Shown here piece after piece: positions 33,885 to 41,172 of a DNA stretch of 64,000 nucleotides (its first letter is position 1; every line of letters starts with the position of its first letter). The notes beneath the pieces were generated by a model that saw only the letters and a list, made by a program, of their open reading frames with translations, did no database searches and was not told the origin of the DNA. Made by a program: the position numbers and the translations under genes. Source of the DNA: Pomphorhynchus laevis (Eukaryota; Acanthocephala; Palaeacanthocephala; Echinorhynchida; Pomphorhynchidae). The stretch lies in the NCBI GenBank assembly GCA_012934845.2, contig WNNJ02002596.1, positions 1 through 64,000 on the forward strand. The letters are read 5' to 3'.

Positions 33885-34055
33885 AAATAATAAATAATTA
33901 TATAAAATTTTATCCAATTTATATTTATATCAAGTAAAAATTTAAAATTGAAAATTTAAATAAAAGTTATATTTATGAATTGACTAATAAATAATAGACG
34001 TTGTATCAAAATAAAGATTAAAGGTCATTAGGAGGAACTGCAATTTATCATTAGT
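33885..34055 (-). repeat. PLE terminal repeat (pLTR), copy F, partial
   Basis: TTTATATTTATATCAAGTAA, TTGACTAATAAATAATAGAC and AAAGGTCATTAGGAGGAACT match copies A, C and D in inverse orientation. Confidence 0.6.
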
Positions 34056-34440
34056 AATAATTGATATTTATTAATTAAATATTAATTATTCATTAATATT
34101 TCATAAATAATTATTTATTATTGAATAAATATTATTATTAAATAATTATTGGGTGTTAATTTCTGTGTGTTAAATGGGCTAAATTAATTGGGATATTTGG
34201 TGCTAATTGGGTTAAGGTGTTAATTAGGTTAAATGAGATATAAATAAACGTTTGTTTTGTAAAAATAAATAATTTCAAAAGCTATAAGATGTGAATAAAT
34301 ACGTTAACATTTAGCATAAACAATATAAAATTAATATATTTTTTAAATAAAAATGTATTTAAAATTAATATAAATATTTATTACATATGTAATATACATT
34401 ATAATATTACAATATTATTTAACTAATAATATATTATATT

Positions 34441-34749
34441 TTAATAATAATGTTGAATGTTTCACAACATTCAATTTATTAATTATTACATAATAAGTTA
34501 AGTCATAATAAATTATAAATTTGATTATTCAATTATTACATTTGATTATTCATAAAATGTAATTATATATAATTCTATTATTTTGAATCATAAAAAGTTG
34601 TTTTGCTTGAAAATAATTCTTAATATCCCAATATATTATTTATAATTCAACTGTGCGTAATTAGTTACAAATATGTCGACCATTACAAATATATATTTGA
34701 GTGATAATTTTATTTTTAAAACGACTTGCATTAACGTGCACATGGCTTT
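34441..34749 (+). repeat. 309-bp inverted repeat, left arm
   Basis: Starts TTAATAATAATGTTGAATG and ends TTAACGTGCACATGGCTTT. The reverse complement of 37074-37382 matches over its full 309 bp with about 4 differences (about 98.7%). The outer end holds a 9-bp hairpin TTGAATGTT/AACATTCAA with loop TCAC. Possibly the long terminal inverted repeat of a non-autonomous foldback-type DNA transposon. No transposase was found. Confidence 0.85.
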
Positions 34750-35030
34750 GATGTTAATCCTCTTTCATCGCTCGTGGTGAGACAAGCGATGAGATAATAA
34801 ATGTGCACATTTATTAACGATGATTTTTAAAAGCAGCTTTTGTTTATGAATTTCATAAATTTATAATTCGTGAATATCTAATTCATAATTTTTGTGATAA
34901 ATTTAGGGATAATTTTATATTTTATTATTTAAAATAATAAAATAATTTTCTATTATTTGAAATTATTTATTATTTTTTTTATTATGTCAAACGAAAATTA
35001 TTAGAATGGATACGACATCCTAATCAGCAA
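34750..35030. other. Interior of the inverted-repeat unit
   Basis: Contains a hairpin CATCGCT/AGCGATG (34768-34793), a copy of the GTGCACAT motif with flank (reverse-complement copy at 33797-33870), AT-rich DNA and, at 34985-35027, a 40-bp fragment of a CR1-like 3' end (inverse of 37519-37557). Confidence 0.5.
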
Positions 35031-37073
35031 ACTATCCAATGTTACACCGTGCCCCATGGTTTGACATCTATTGTATACTCTCAAAGCGTCGACTCCGCCA
35101 TGCTTTTCGAGTCTATCACCGCTCTCTCAGACGCGATTTCCGCTCGATCACTCCGTCTTTCCGTGATTCCTATCTTGCTCTTCGCCGGTCTCATCTCAAT
35201 CTACTACGTACCAAATGCAACTCCTTCTGGCAGCATAAAATCATCACTTCATTCAACTCTAAGACTCTATGGCATACTTTTAACTCAATCCTTGCTCGCT
35301 CCTCTTCGCCGTGCAACATCAATGCCAATGATTATTCGTCATTTCTCCAGACTATAGTATCCACGTTGCTCTCTCTCACACCCCGGTCTCCATCCTATCC
35401 CACTATGCCCAGTATAATCTCATCCTCCCGGAACTCTTTCATCTTCTCCCAGTCTCACCTACAGAAGTATCATCTGTCCTCATGTCCTTGCCCAACAAAA
35501 CCTCACCTGCCGATCCCCTGCCTACTCACATATTAAAATATATATGCTCATCGATATCCCCATTTCTCACAACCTTGTTTAACCCGTCCATCCGCAGTCG
35601 TATCTTCGCTTCACACCGGAAATCCGCAATCGTTCGTCCCCTCCTTAAGAAACAATCGCTCGACCTCTCCCTACCTTCTAGCTATCGCCCCATTTCACTA
35701 CTCCCTACTCTTTCTAAGCTCTTAGAACGCCTCATCTTAATACAAATCAACGCTTATCTCTCCTCATCCAATCTGTACCCTCCTTTCCAATCCGCTTTCC
35801 GCTCTAATCACTCGACAGAAATCGCATGCATAAAAGTGTACAACGACTTACTCATTTCTCGAGACAAGGCTCTATATAGTGTTCTCATCTCCCTCGACCT
35901 CTCCTCCGCATTCGACATTGTCGACCACTCCGTCCTCCTTTCTCGCCTTCGTTATGATTACGGCTTTTCGTCCTCCTCCGTAGCATGGTTCGCCTCATAT
36001 CTATCCGACCGTTCCTTTCGCGTCTATTCTAATTCATCATCCTCCCCTCCCATCCCTATTTTTTGCGGAGTCCCACAAGGTTCAGTCCTAGGGCCCCTGC
36101 TTTTCTCTCTTCTGCTACGAGATATCTCTCCGTTTATCAAACCTTACTTCTTTAAGGTCATGCAATATGCCGATGACATTCTAATCTATGCTCATGCACT
36201 CGCACATCGCATACACGATATCGGCATTTCCGTCTCCAAATGTCTTTCTTCTATCTACAAACGTCTCTCCAATCTCCATCTCGTTCTAAACCCCGAAAAG
36301 TCCAAAATAATGTGGATCCTCCCCCGTAAACCAAACATATCTCCTCCCACTGTATCTTTTGCCTCATCGACCATCACCATAGTCCACAATCTCACTTTCT
36401 TATGCTTCCATTTCGATGATCACCTTTCCCTTAAACCCTTCGTCCGTGACAAGGTCCGCTCATTTAACTTAATTCTCCGTGACATCCGCCGTATCCGCCC
36501 CCTTATCGACTTCCGTTCTTGTATGTATTTTCTTTCATCGCTTCTTTTCCCTAAAATCGATTACTGCCTTAGCCTTTTCGCCAATTCTCCAAAATCCATC
36601 ATCCTACCCCTACAACGAATAATCAACACCGCCGTTCGAGTGCTCTTTCGTCTCCGTCGCTTCAACCACACATCCACATATTTTGCCCAACTCTCCTGGC
36701 CCACCATCCACATCCGCATCGAATTTCGCCTTCTCGTAACATTTCGTCTCATCGCAGTCGGATCCCCATCGTTCATCAACCTTCCTTTCTTAGACGACAC
36801 TCGCCCCACCTCGCTATCGCTGCGTTCCCGTCATACCCTCTTACTCCACGTTCCCAATTACTCCAACAACTATGGTCTCCGATCCTTCCTCGTCGCCGCC
36901 TCTCTCGCCTGAAATCAACTCCCTCTTGAGGTCCGCCGCGCTCCCTTTTTTATCACATTCAAACACCTCCTCCGTTCCCACCTTCTCGACACATGATTAA
37001 CATTTTTGTTTTGTTGTGGTCATGTAAGCGTGCGCTGGTACGCATGCCACGTTAAAATAAATCCCTTTTAAAA
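35030..37073 (+). mobile_element. L2-like LINE copy I, 5'-truncated
   Basis: Begins inside the linker ('LHRAPWFDIYCILSKRRLRHAFR', compare copy D at 16200) and runs through RT, C-terminus and the 3' stem-loop (37028-37043: GCGTGC/GTACGC with one G.U pair) to an AATAAATCCCTTTT end. It lies wholly between the two 309-bp inverted repeats. ORF: linker in 35039-35536, RT in 35482-36912. Base use is more C-rich than copies A and D, suggesting a different subfamily. Confidence 0.85.
35482..36912 (+). CDS. L2-like LINE ORF2 fragment (reverse transcriptase)
   Basis: 476 codons open from the linker to near the ORF2 end: 'SSYRPISLLPTLSKLLERL', 'AFRSNHSTEIACIKVYNDLL', 'SLDLSSAFDIVDHSVLL', 'GVPQGSVLGPLLFSLLL', catalytic 'MQYADDILIYAHA', 'NPEKSKIMWILPR', and C-terminal 'IDYCLSLFANSPKS' and 'VPNYSNNYGLRSFLVAA'. 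It ends at TGA where homologues have Trp (the 'W/*NQLP' box), so the last about 30 residues are lost. The endonuclease domain is missing because the insertion is 5'-truncated. The leading M is an internal residue, not a start. Confidence 0.82.
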   Translation: MSLPNKTSPADPLPTHILKYICSSISPFLTTLFNPSIRSRIFASHRKSAIVRPLLKKQSLDLSLPSSYRPISLLPTLSKLLERLILIQINAYLSSSNLYPPFQSAFRSNHSTEIACIKVYNDLLISRDKALYSVLISLDLSSAFDIVDHSVLLSRLRYDYGFSSSSVAWFASYLSDRSFRVYSNSSSSPPIPIFCGVPQGSVLGPLLFSLLLRDISPFIKPYFFKVMQYADDILIYAHALAHRIHDIGISVSKCLSSIYKRLSNLHLVLNPEKSKIMWILPRKPNISPPTVSFASSTITIVHNLTFLCFHFDDHLSLKPFVRDKVRSFNLILRDIRRIRPLIDFRSCMYFLSSLLFPKIDYCLSLFANSPKSIILPLQRIINTAVRVLFRLRRFNHTSTYFAQLSWPTIHIRIEFRLLVTFRLIAVGSPSFINLPFLDDTRPTSLSLRSRHTLLLHVPNYSNNYGLRSFLVAASLA

Positions 37074-37382
37074 AAAGCCATGTGCACGTTAATGCGAGTC
37101 GTTTTAAAAATAAAATTATCACTCAAATATATATTTGTAATGGTCGACATATTTGTAACTAATTACGCACAGTTGAATTATAAATAATAAATTGGGATAT
37201 TAAGAATTATTTTCAAGCAAAACAACTTTTTATGATTAAAAATAACAGAATTATATATAATTACATTTTATGAATAATCAAATGTAATAATTGAATAATC
37301 AAATTTATAATTTATTATGACTTAACTTATTATGTAATAATTAATAAATTGAATGTTGTGAAACATTCAACATTATTATTAA
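37074..37382 (-). repeat. 309-bp inverted repeat, right arm
   Basis: Starts AAAGCCATGTGCACGTTAA and ends CATTATTATTAA; the reverse complement of 34441-34749. It abuts the 3' tail of L2-like copy I directly, so the LINE was inserted at, or the arm duplicated from, this exact point. No target duplication was recognised outside the arms. Confidence 0.85.
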
Positions 37383-37384
37383 TA

Positions 37385-37860
37385 CACAAGACAAAGCCCG
37401 TAGGCTGTTTAGTCTGCTCACAGAAAGATAGACAAATAAAAACAAAAAAGAGAAAAAAACGAGGTTAAATTGTTGAAATTATTGTTGATTTGACGGGTAT
37501 GCCATTCGGATAGATTCCTGATCAGGATGTCGTATTCATTCTAATAATTTTCGTTTGAATATATCAATGTCATGGATAGATATTAAAAAGTCCGGTAATA
37601 TGTTCCACACGCTAACAGCTCGATGCGAAAGACGATATATTCGAGGGCACCTTCCATGATATTGAGTTTTAAGATGCAAACTGTGTCCTCGATAACAGGC
37701 ACGATGATTCACACAATTTATTGGATATCCGTCATAACCTTTAACAATCTTATACAAGGCTACCAAATCTAAATACATTAAACGTGACCGGATAGATAAC
37801 ACATGCCTAGCATTCTTAGTCTCTCCGCATAAAAAAACTATGCAACTCCTTTACATAATC
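37385..37860 (-). mobile_element. CR1-like LINE 3' end fragment
   Basis: Minus-strand 37536-37802 reads 'YLDLVALYKIVKGYDGYPIN', 'YRGHSLHLK', 'RLSHRAVSVWNILPDFL', 'FKRKLLE', the C-terminal box of CR1 ORF2 (compare 54050-54330). 3' UTR to about 37385. A small inverse fragment of the same end lies at 34985-35027. Confidence 0.75.
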
Positions 37861-38000
37861 GAGACCCTCACCTGAACAGAATTATATATAATTACATTAT
37901 ATTATTATATTTTATTACATTATATTTATTATTCAAATTAAAAAATATCTAATTATGAATTAACAACTTATTATGTAATAATTATTATTGATATTCAATT
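37860..38000. other. Diverged copy of the inverted-repeat sequence
   Basis: GAATTATATATAATTACATT and TTATTATGTAATAATTATTA resemble the 309-bp arm (37243-37340). No gene. Confidence 0.4.
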
Positions 38001-38693
38001 TTTATCGGAGACCTGCCCTCATTTTTTAAAAAGACGTCTGCCAAGTCCAAAATCCTTATTTTCGCCAATGATATTTTGATAATCTGTGAATCCACTAAAA
38101 TTTTACAGACCCTACTTGACCAACTTCATGTTTACTGTTTTCAAAACGACCTCACTGTCAACACATTAAAAAATAAAAGCCATAAAATTTCGTCGTGGTA
38201 GTTGCCTGGCTCGAGCTGACAAGTTATCATTAAATAATCAGCCCATAGAATTCGTAAACTCTTATAAATATATTGGCGTTCATCTAACCTCTACTTGGTC
38301 ATTTCGTTTGCACCTGGAACAAACAGCTTGTAAGATCCTCTCATCAACTTTCGCTTTTAGGAAACTGCCTAGTTTATCCTTTACAAGGTGCACTCAATTT
38401 CTTTAAAGTGTCTATAACCAATGATCACTTATGCGTTTCCCGTTATATGGTCTGACGTTTCGATTAACAATTTCAACCACCTTGACTCCTGTGAATGGCG
38501 CTTAATCAAAAAGGAACTCGGCTTGTCACCAAACATTCACTCTACTCCATTTCCTGTTCTAACGTCGATCCGACCTCTATCAATGGACTACCAACAACGT
38601 ATTTGCTTACCAAAATCACAGGCTTTCCAACAGCACTTCCAGATCACAGAAAAGATTAATGCCGTAAATCCCGAAATAACCACAGCAGCCACA
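38000..38693 (+). mobile_element. LINE fragment (RT end) joined to a PLE
   Basis: Plus-strand reading gives an RT catalytic region ('KILIFANDILIICES', 'LQTLLDQLHVYCFQNDLTVNTLK'), then 'NSYKYIGVHLTSTWSFRLHLEQ' and 'MITYAFPVIWSDVSINNF', a non-LTR thumb/connection. Clade not set. Its last about 90 codons form the beginning of the open frame 38421-40130 and have no relation to the PLE that follows. Confidence 0.55.
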
Positions 38694-40130
38694 CTACTTT
38701 TAATTTTAAAAATTAAAAGTAGAGTGGACTCCACTCTTCATTTTAAAATAAATGAACATATATGTACCCATAATCTAGAATTAATTGAAAATTGTGAATT
38801 AAGAAAGCTGCTATCAAAAGGATATAAATATAGATTAAATAATAACAACGACAAAAATAAAATTTACAATTCGTTATATAATAACTTAAATGATTACTTT
38901 AGTAAGCTGATTAATAGTGAAAGCTCGAATATATCTAAGATAAAAATTTGGAAAGATTATATATTTGATAAAATTAAAAATAAAATGAAAATAACAAACA
39001 ATTATAAAAGGAAAGATAAAATTAATAAAGATATGTATAAAGAACTTACTAAATTAAAGGATAACTATATAATAACAACTATTGATAAAGCTAGTAATAA
39101 CTTTGTCTTCATATGCAAAAAGCTTTATTATGATATACTAATGAAAGAGGTTAATTCTAATGATTTAAATGTAAATCCAACATATGAACGTAGTGAGTTG
39201 AGTTTAGAAACAATTATTACAAGTCACTGTTCTATAATGGATAAAAAGGGTATAAAGGTTGAATTAGATAATAAAACTATACCTATATTATATTGGAATC
39301 CAAAATTACATAAAAATCCAATAAAACCTAGGTTCATATGTAGTGCGTTTAAATGTACATTAAAACCACTTTCGGTTTATATGAATAAAATACTTAAAGT
39401 AATTAAAGCACATTTTAAAAAATATTGCAAGGTAATCGAAATTCATACTGGTATTAAACACTATTTCAGTATTAATTCTACAAAAGAATTTTTAGAACAG
39501 ACAAAAGGAATAAATTTTCAAAATATAAATACATACGATTTTAGTACGCTTTATACAAATCTAGATTTAGTAGATATTAAAGAAGCGTTAGTAAAATTAA
39601 TTAACCTTATATTCGGAAAAAGATATACATATATATGTTATAATAATTATAACGCCTATCTAACAAAAATTAAACCATCAAGTAAATATAAATATATGGA
39701 TAAAATTGAATTAATAGAATCCTTAAATATTTTGATAAATCAAAATTATTTAAAAGTAGGGACATCTATATTTAGACAAGTAAAAGGTGTTCCAATGGGT
39801 GGTGATAGTAGCCCAATTATAGCTGACTTGATTTTAAGCTTTATAGAATATGAATTTGTTCATAACTGTGTAAAAACTAAATCTAAACAATATAAATATA
39901 TGAAATATATGTTTCGATACATTGATGATATATGTGTATTTAATTCTAATAATTTTTATTCAATTAGTGAGCACATTTATCCAGAAAGCCTTATTCTTAA
40001 CAAAACCAATATTAATGATAAAGAAGGTGTATATCTAGATATGAACATTAAATTAACATTAACTAAAACTACTATTAATTTATATCGTAAAGATGACATA
40101 TTTAAATTTACAAGAAACATTTTTGCATGA
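38421..40130 (+). CDS. PLE reverse transcriptase (frame starts in a LINE remnant)
   Basis: 569 codons. Residues 1 to about 90 are LINE-derived and spurious; the PLE part starts near residue 92. PLE features: N-terminal 'ELIENCELRKLLSKGYKYR', 'IDKASNNFVFICKKLYYD', 'PILYWNPKLHKNPIKPRFI', catalytic 'YDFSTLYTNL' (about 372-381), 'RQVKGVPMGGDSSPIIADL', and 'FRYIDDICVF' with YIDD at 500-503, then 'YLDMNIKL'. These are PLE RT motifs, related to telomerase RT, with GGDSSP in place of the more common GSPLSP or GTNxAP. All three catalytic Asp residues appear present. The true start codon of the PLE ORF is not known. Confidence 0.72.
   Translation: MITYAFPVIWSDVSINNFNHLDSCEWRLIKKELGLSPNIHSTPFPVLTSIRPLSMDYQQRICLPKSQAFQQHFQITEKINAVNPEITTAATLLLILKIKSRVDSTLHFKINEHICTHNLELIENCELRKLLSKGYKYRLNNNNDKNKIYNSLYNNLNDYFSKLINSESSNISKIKIWKDYIFDKIKNKMKITNNYKRKDKINKDMYKELTKLKDNYIITTIDKASNNFVFICKKLYYDILMKEVNSNDLNVNPTYERSELSLETIITSHCSIMDKKGIKVELDNKTIPILYWNPKLHKNPIKPRFICSAFKCTLKPLSVYMNKILKVIKAHFKKYCKVIEIHTGIKHYFSINSTKEFLEQTKGINFQNINTYDFSTLYTNLDLVDIKEALVKLINLIFGKRYTYICYNNYNAYLTKIKPSSKYKYMDKIELIESLNILINQNYLKVGTSIFRQVKGVPMGGDSSPIIADLILSFIEYEFVHNCVKTKSKQYKYMKYMFRYIDDICVFNSNNFYSISEHIYPESLILNKTNINDKEGVYLDMNIKLTLTKTTINLYRKDDIFKFTRNIFA
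38694..38737. repeat. Two adjacent perfect palindromes at a LINE/PLE junction
   Basis: 14-nt arms CTACTTTTAATTTT (38694-38707) and complement (38709-38722), 1-nt spacer. Then AGAGTGGA (38721-38728) and TCCACTCT (38730-38737), 1-nt spacer. They share two bases. Confidence 0.8.
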
Positions 40131-40357
40131 GCATTCATGCATACCATATAATATAAAATATAATACATTAAATAATGAAATTTTAAGAATTGCAACAATA
40201 TGTAATGATATTGGCTTTCTTCAAAATCATTTAAATAATTTAATAGATACATATTTTAAACTAGGTTACTATAAAAATAACATCAAGCAGAAAATAGTAA
40301 AATATATAAATCAACACAATAATATAAAGAATAAATTTAAACTCTTAAGTGGCAAAT

Positions 40358-40733
40358 TTTTATGGATGGATAATAAATAATATACTTTGCATTAGAATAA
40401 GATACTAGATAGTTATTTCAGAGGAAATACATCATTAGCATGTATTTGGCCCCGCTGCTATGTTGGGTAGAGGAGTAAGGGGCCGAAACCTGATAGCATA
40501 GCAGCTCCATTTGATGACCTCTAATTCTTATTCTGATACAACGTCTGTTATTTATTAGTCAATTTATTAAAATAACGTTTATTTTAATTTTTTTTAACTT
40601 GATTTAAATTATAGAAAATCTAAAAACAATTATTAATTTTATTATTTAATTATTAAATTTTGATTTAGCATTATTATGTTTTGTTTATTTTATAATTATA
40701 TTAAATACGTAGACTCAGTTAGCTGATTTAATT
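40358..40733 (+). repeat. PLE terminal repeat (pLTR), copy A
   Basis: 376 bp at the 3' end of the PLE, from ATGGATGGATAATAAATAAT to AATACGTAGACTCAGTTAGC. It overlaps the last codons of the displaced C-terminal frame. It is related to copies B-G (26436, 26927, 33518, 33885, 41085, 45664) and to a terminal scrap at 58043. Same length as copy C. Confidence 0.78.
40425..40505 (+). ncRNA. Candidate pseudoknotted RNA in the PLE terminal repeat
   Basis: A hairpin AAATACAT/ATGTATTT (40425-40447) is followed at once by GGCCCC (40448-40453) and GCTGCTATG (40454-40462), then GGGGCC (40479-40484), GAAAC, and CATAGCAGC (40497-40505). The two helices interleave (A-B-A'-B'), a pseudoknot. Copies B, C and D keep parts of it: the hairpin covaries in copy C and the first helix in copy D. 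Helix 2 is lost in copy B. A self-cleaving ribozyme would fit the location in a PLE pLTR, but no known class was matched with confidence. Confidence 0.45.
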
Positions 40734-40734
40734 C

Positions 40735-41085
40735 TCTTGTCCAATTCTTTCAGCATTTCCTCTTTGTAAAATCGATTCAATAACTGTAGATTCAAGAACA
40801 ATAATCAATCAACATTTACAAGCAGCTTGATGCTATAAAAACGCCTTAAAGTCAAAGTCCTCGATCCTACAAGTAAAATCTCACCGCCCAGTCGTGATTA
40901 ATATTTTAAATATTTTGATTTCAATTTATGTAATTCCTTTAACTTTTGCTATCAGCCCCAAACCGAGAGGCTGCAGTGAGCATTAATAAAAAACTTCTCG
41001 GATTATTATATTAATAATAATTTATTAATGCAAGTCGATTTAGTGATGTGACATTTGTTAATGGTCTACATAAGATTTTATACAA
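40735..41085. other. AT-rich spacer
   Basis: No gene or motif recognised between the PLE end and the pLTR fragment at 41085. Confidence 0.45.
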
Positions 41086-41172
41086 TTTATATTTATATCA
41101 AGTTAAAATTTAAAATTAAAATATAAAATAAAAATCAATGTTTATGAATTGACTTATAAATTACAGACGATT
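41085..41172 (-). repeat. PLE terminal repeat (pLTR), copy G, truncated
   Basis: TTTATATTTATATCAAGTTA to TTGACTTATAAATTACAGAC, cut off at about 41172 where the 3' end of L2-like copy C begins, so the LINE was inserted into the pLTR. Confidence 0.6.

Larger units (their letters stand above)
33300..34440. other. AT-rich region with PLE repeat fragments
   Basis: No coding sequence. Contains pLTR fragments (33518-33800, 33885-34055), and at 33797-33870 a reverse-complement copy of 34790-34860. The rest is A/T-rich. Confidence 0.5.
38694..40733 (+). mobile_element. Penelope-like element, EN-less type, with 3' pLTR
   Basis: A 2-kb element. RT frame to 40130, a displaced C-terminal part (40093-40380), then a 376-bp terminal repeat (40358-40733) whose copies are scattered in this window. 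No GIY-YIG motif was seen in either frame. The 5' edge is marked by two adjacent perfect palindromes (38694-38722 and 38721-38737). Very AT-rich coding (Lys/Asn/Ile), unlike the neighbouring LINEs. Lightly broken, about one place near the C-terminus. Confidence 0.72.

Noticed and set aside
34441-34475. Helitron end, because of the 9-bp hairpin TTGAATGTT/AACATTCAA near the outer end of the inverted repeat.
   Set aside because: No CTRR terminus, and a pair of long inverted repeats is not a Helitron trait.
36561-36809. Similar small ORFs ('VSSKKGRLMNDGEPTAMRRK...MWMVGQESWA') at 8548-8844, 36561-36809, 41428-41637 and 47537-47788 look like a conserved protein family.
   Set aside because: They are exactly antisense to the conserved C-terminal region of L2-like ORF2 in each copy; the resemblance follows from that.
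40425-40540. Permuted (type II) hammerhead in the PLE repeat, using GAAAC at 40485 and TTGATGAC near 40514.
   Set aside because: Stem II (CC.. against ..CC) and stem III do not pair; the pseudoknot reading explains the conserved bases better.
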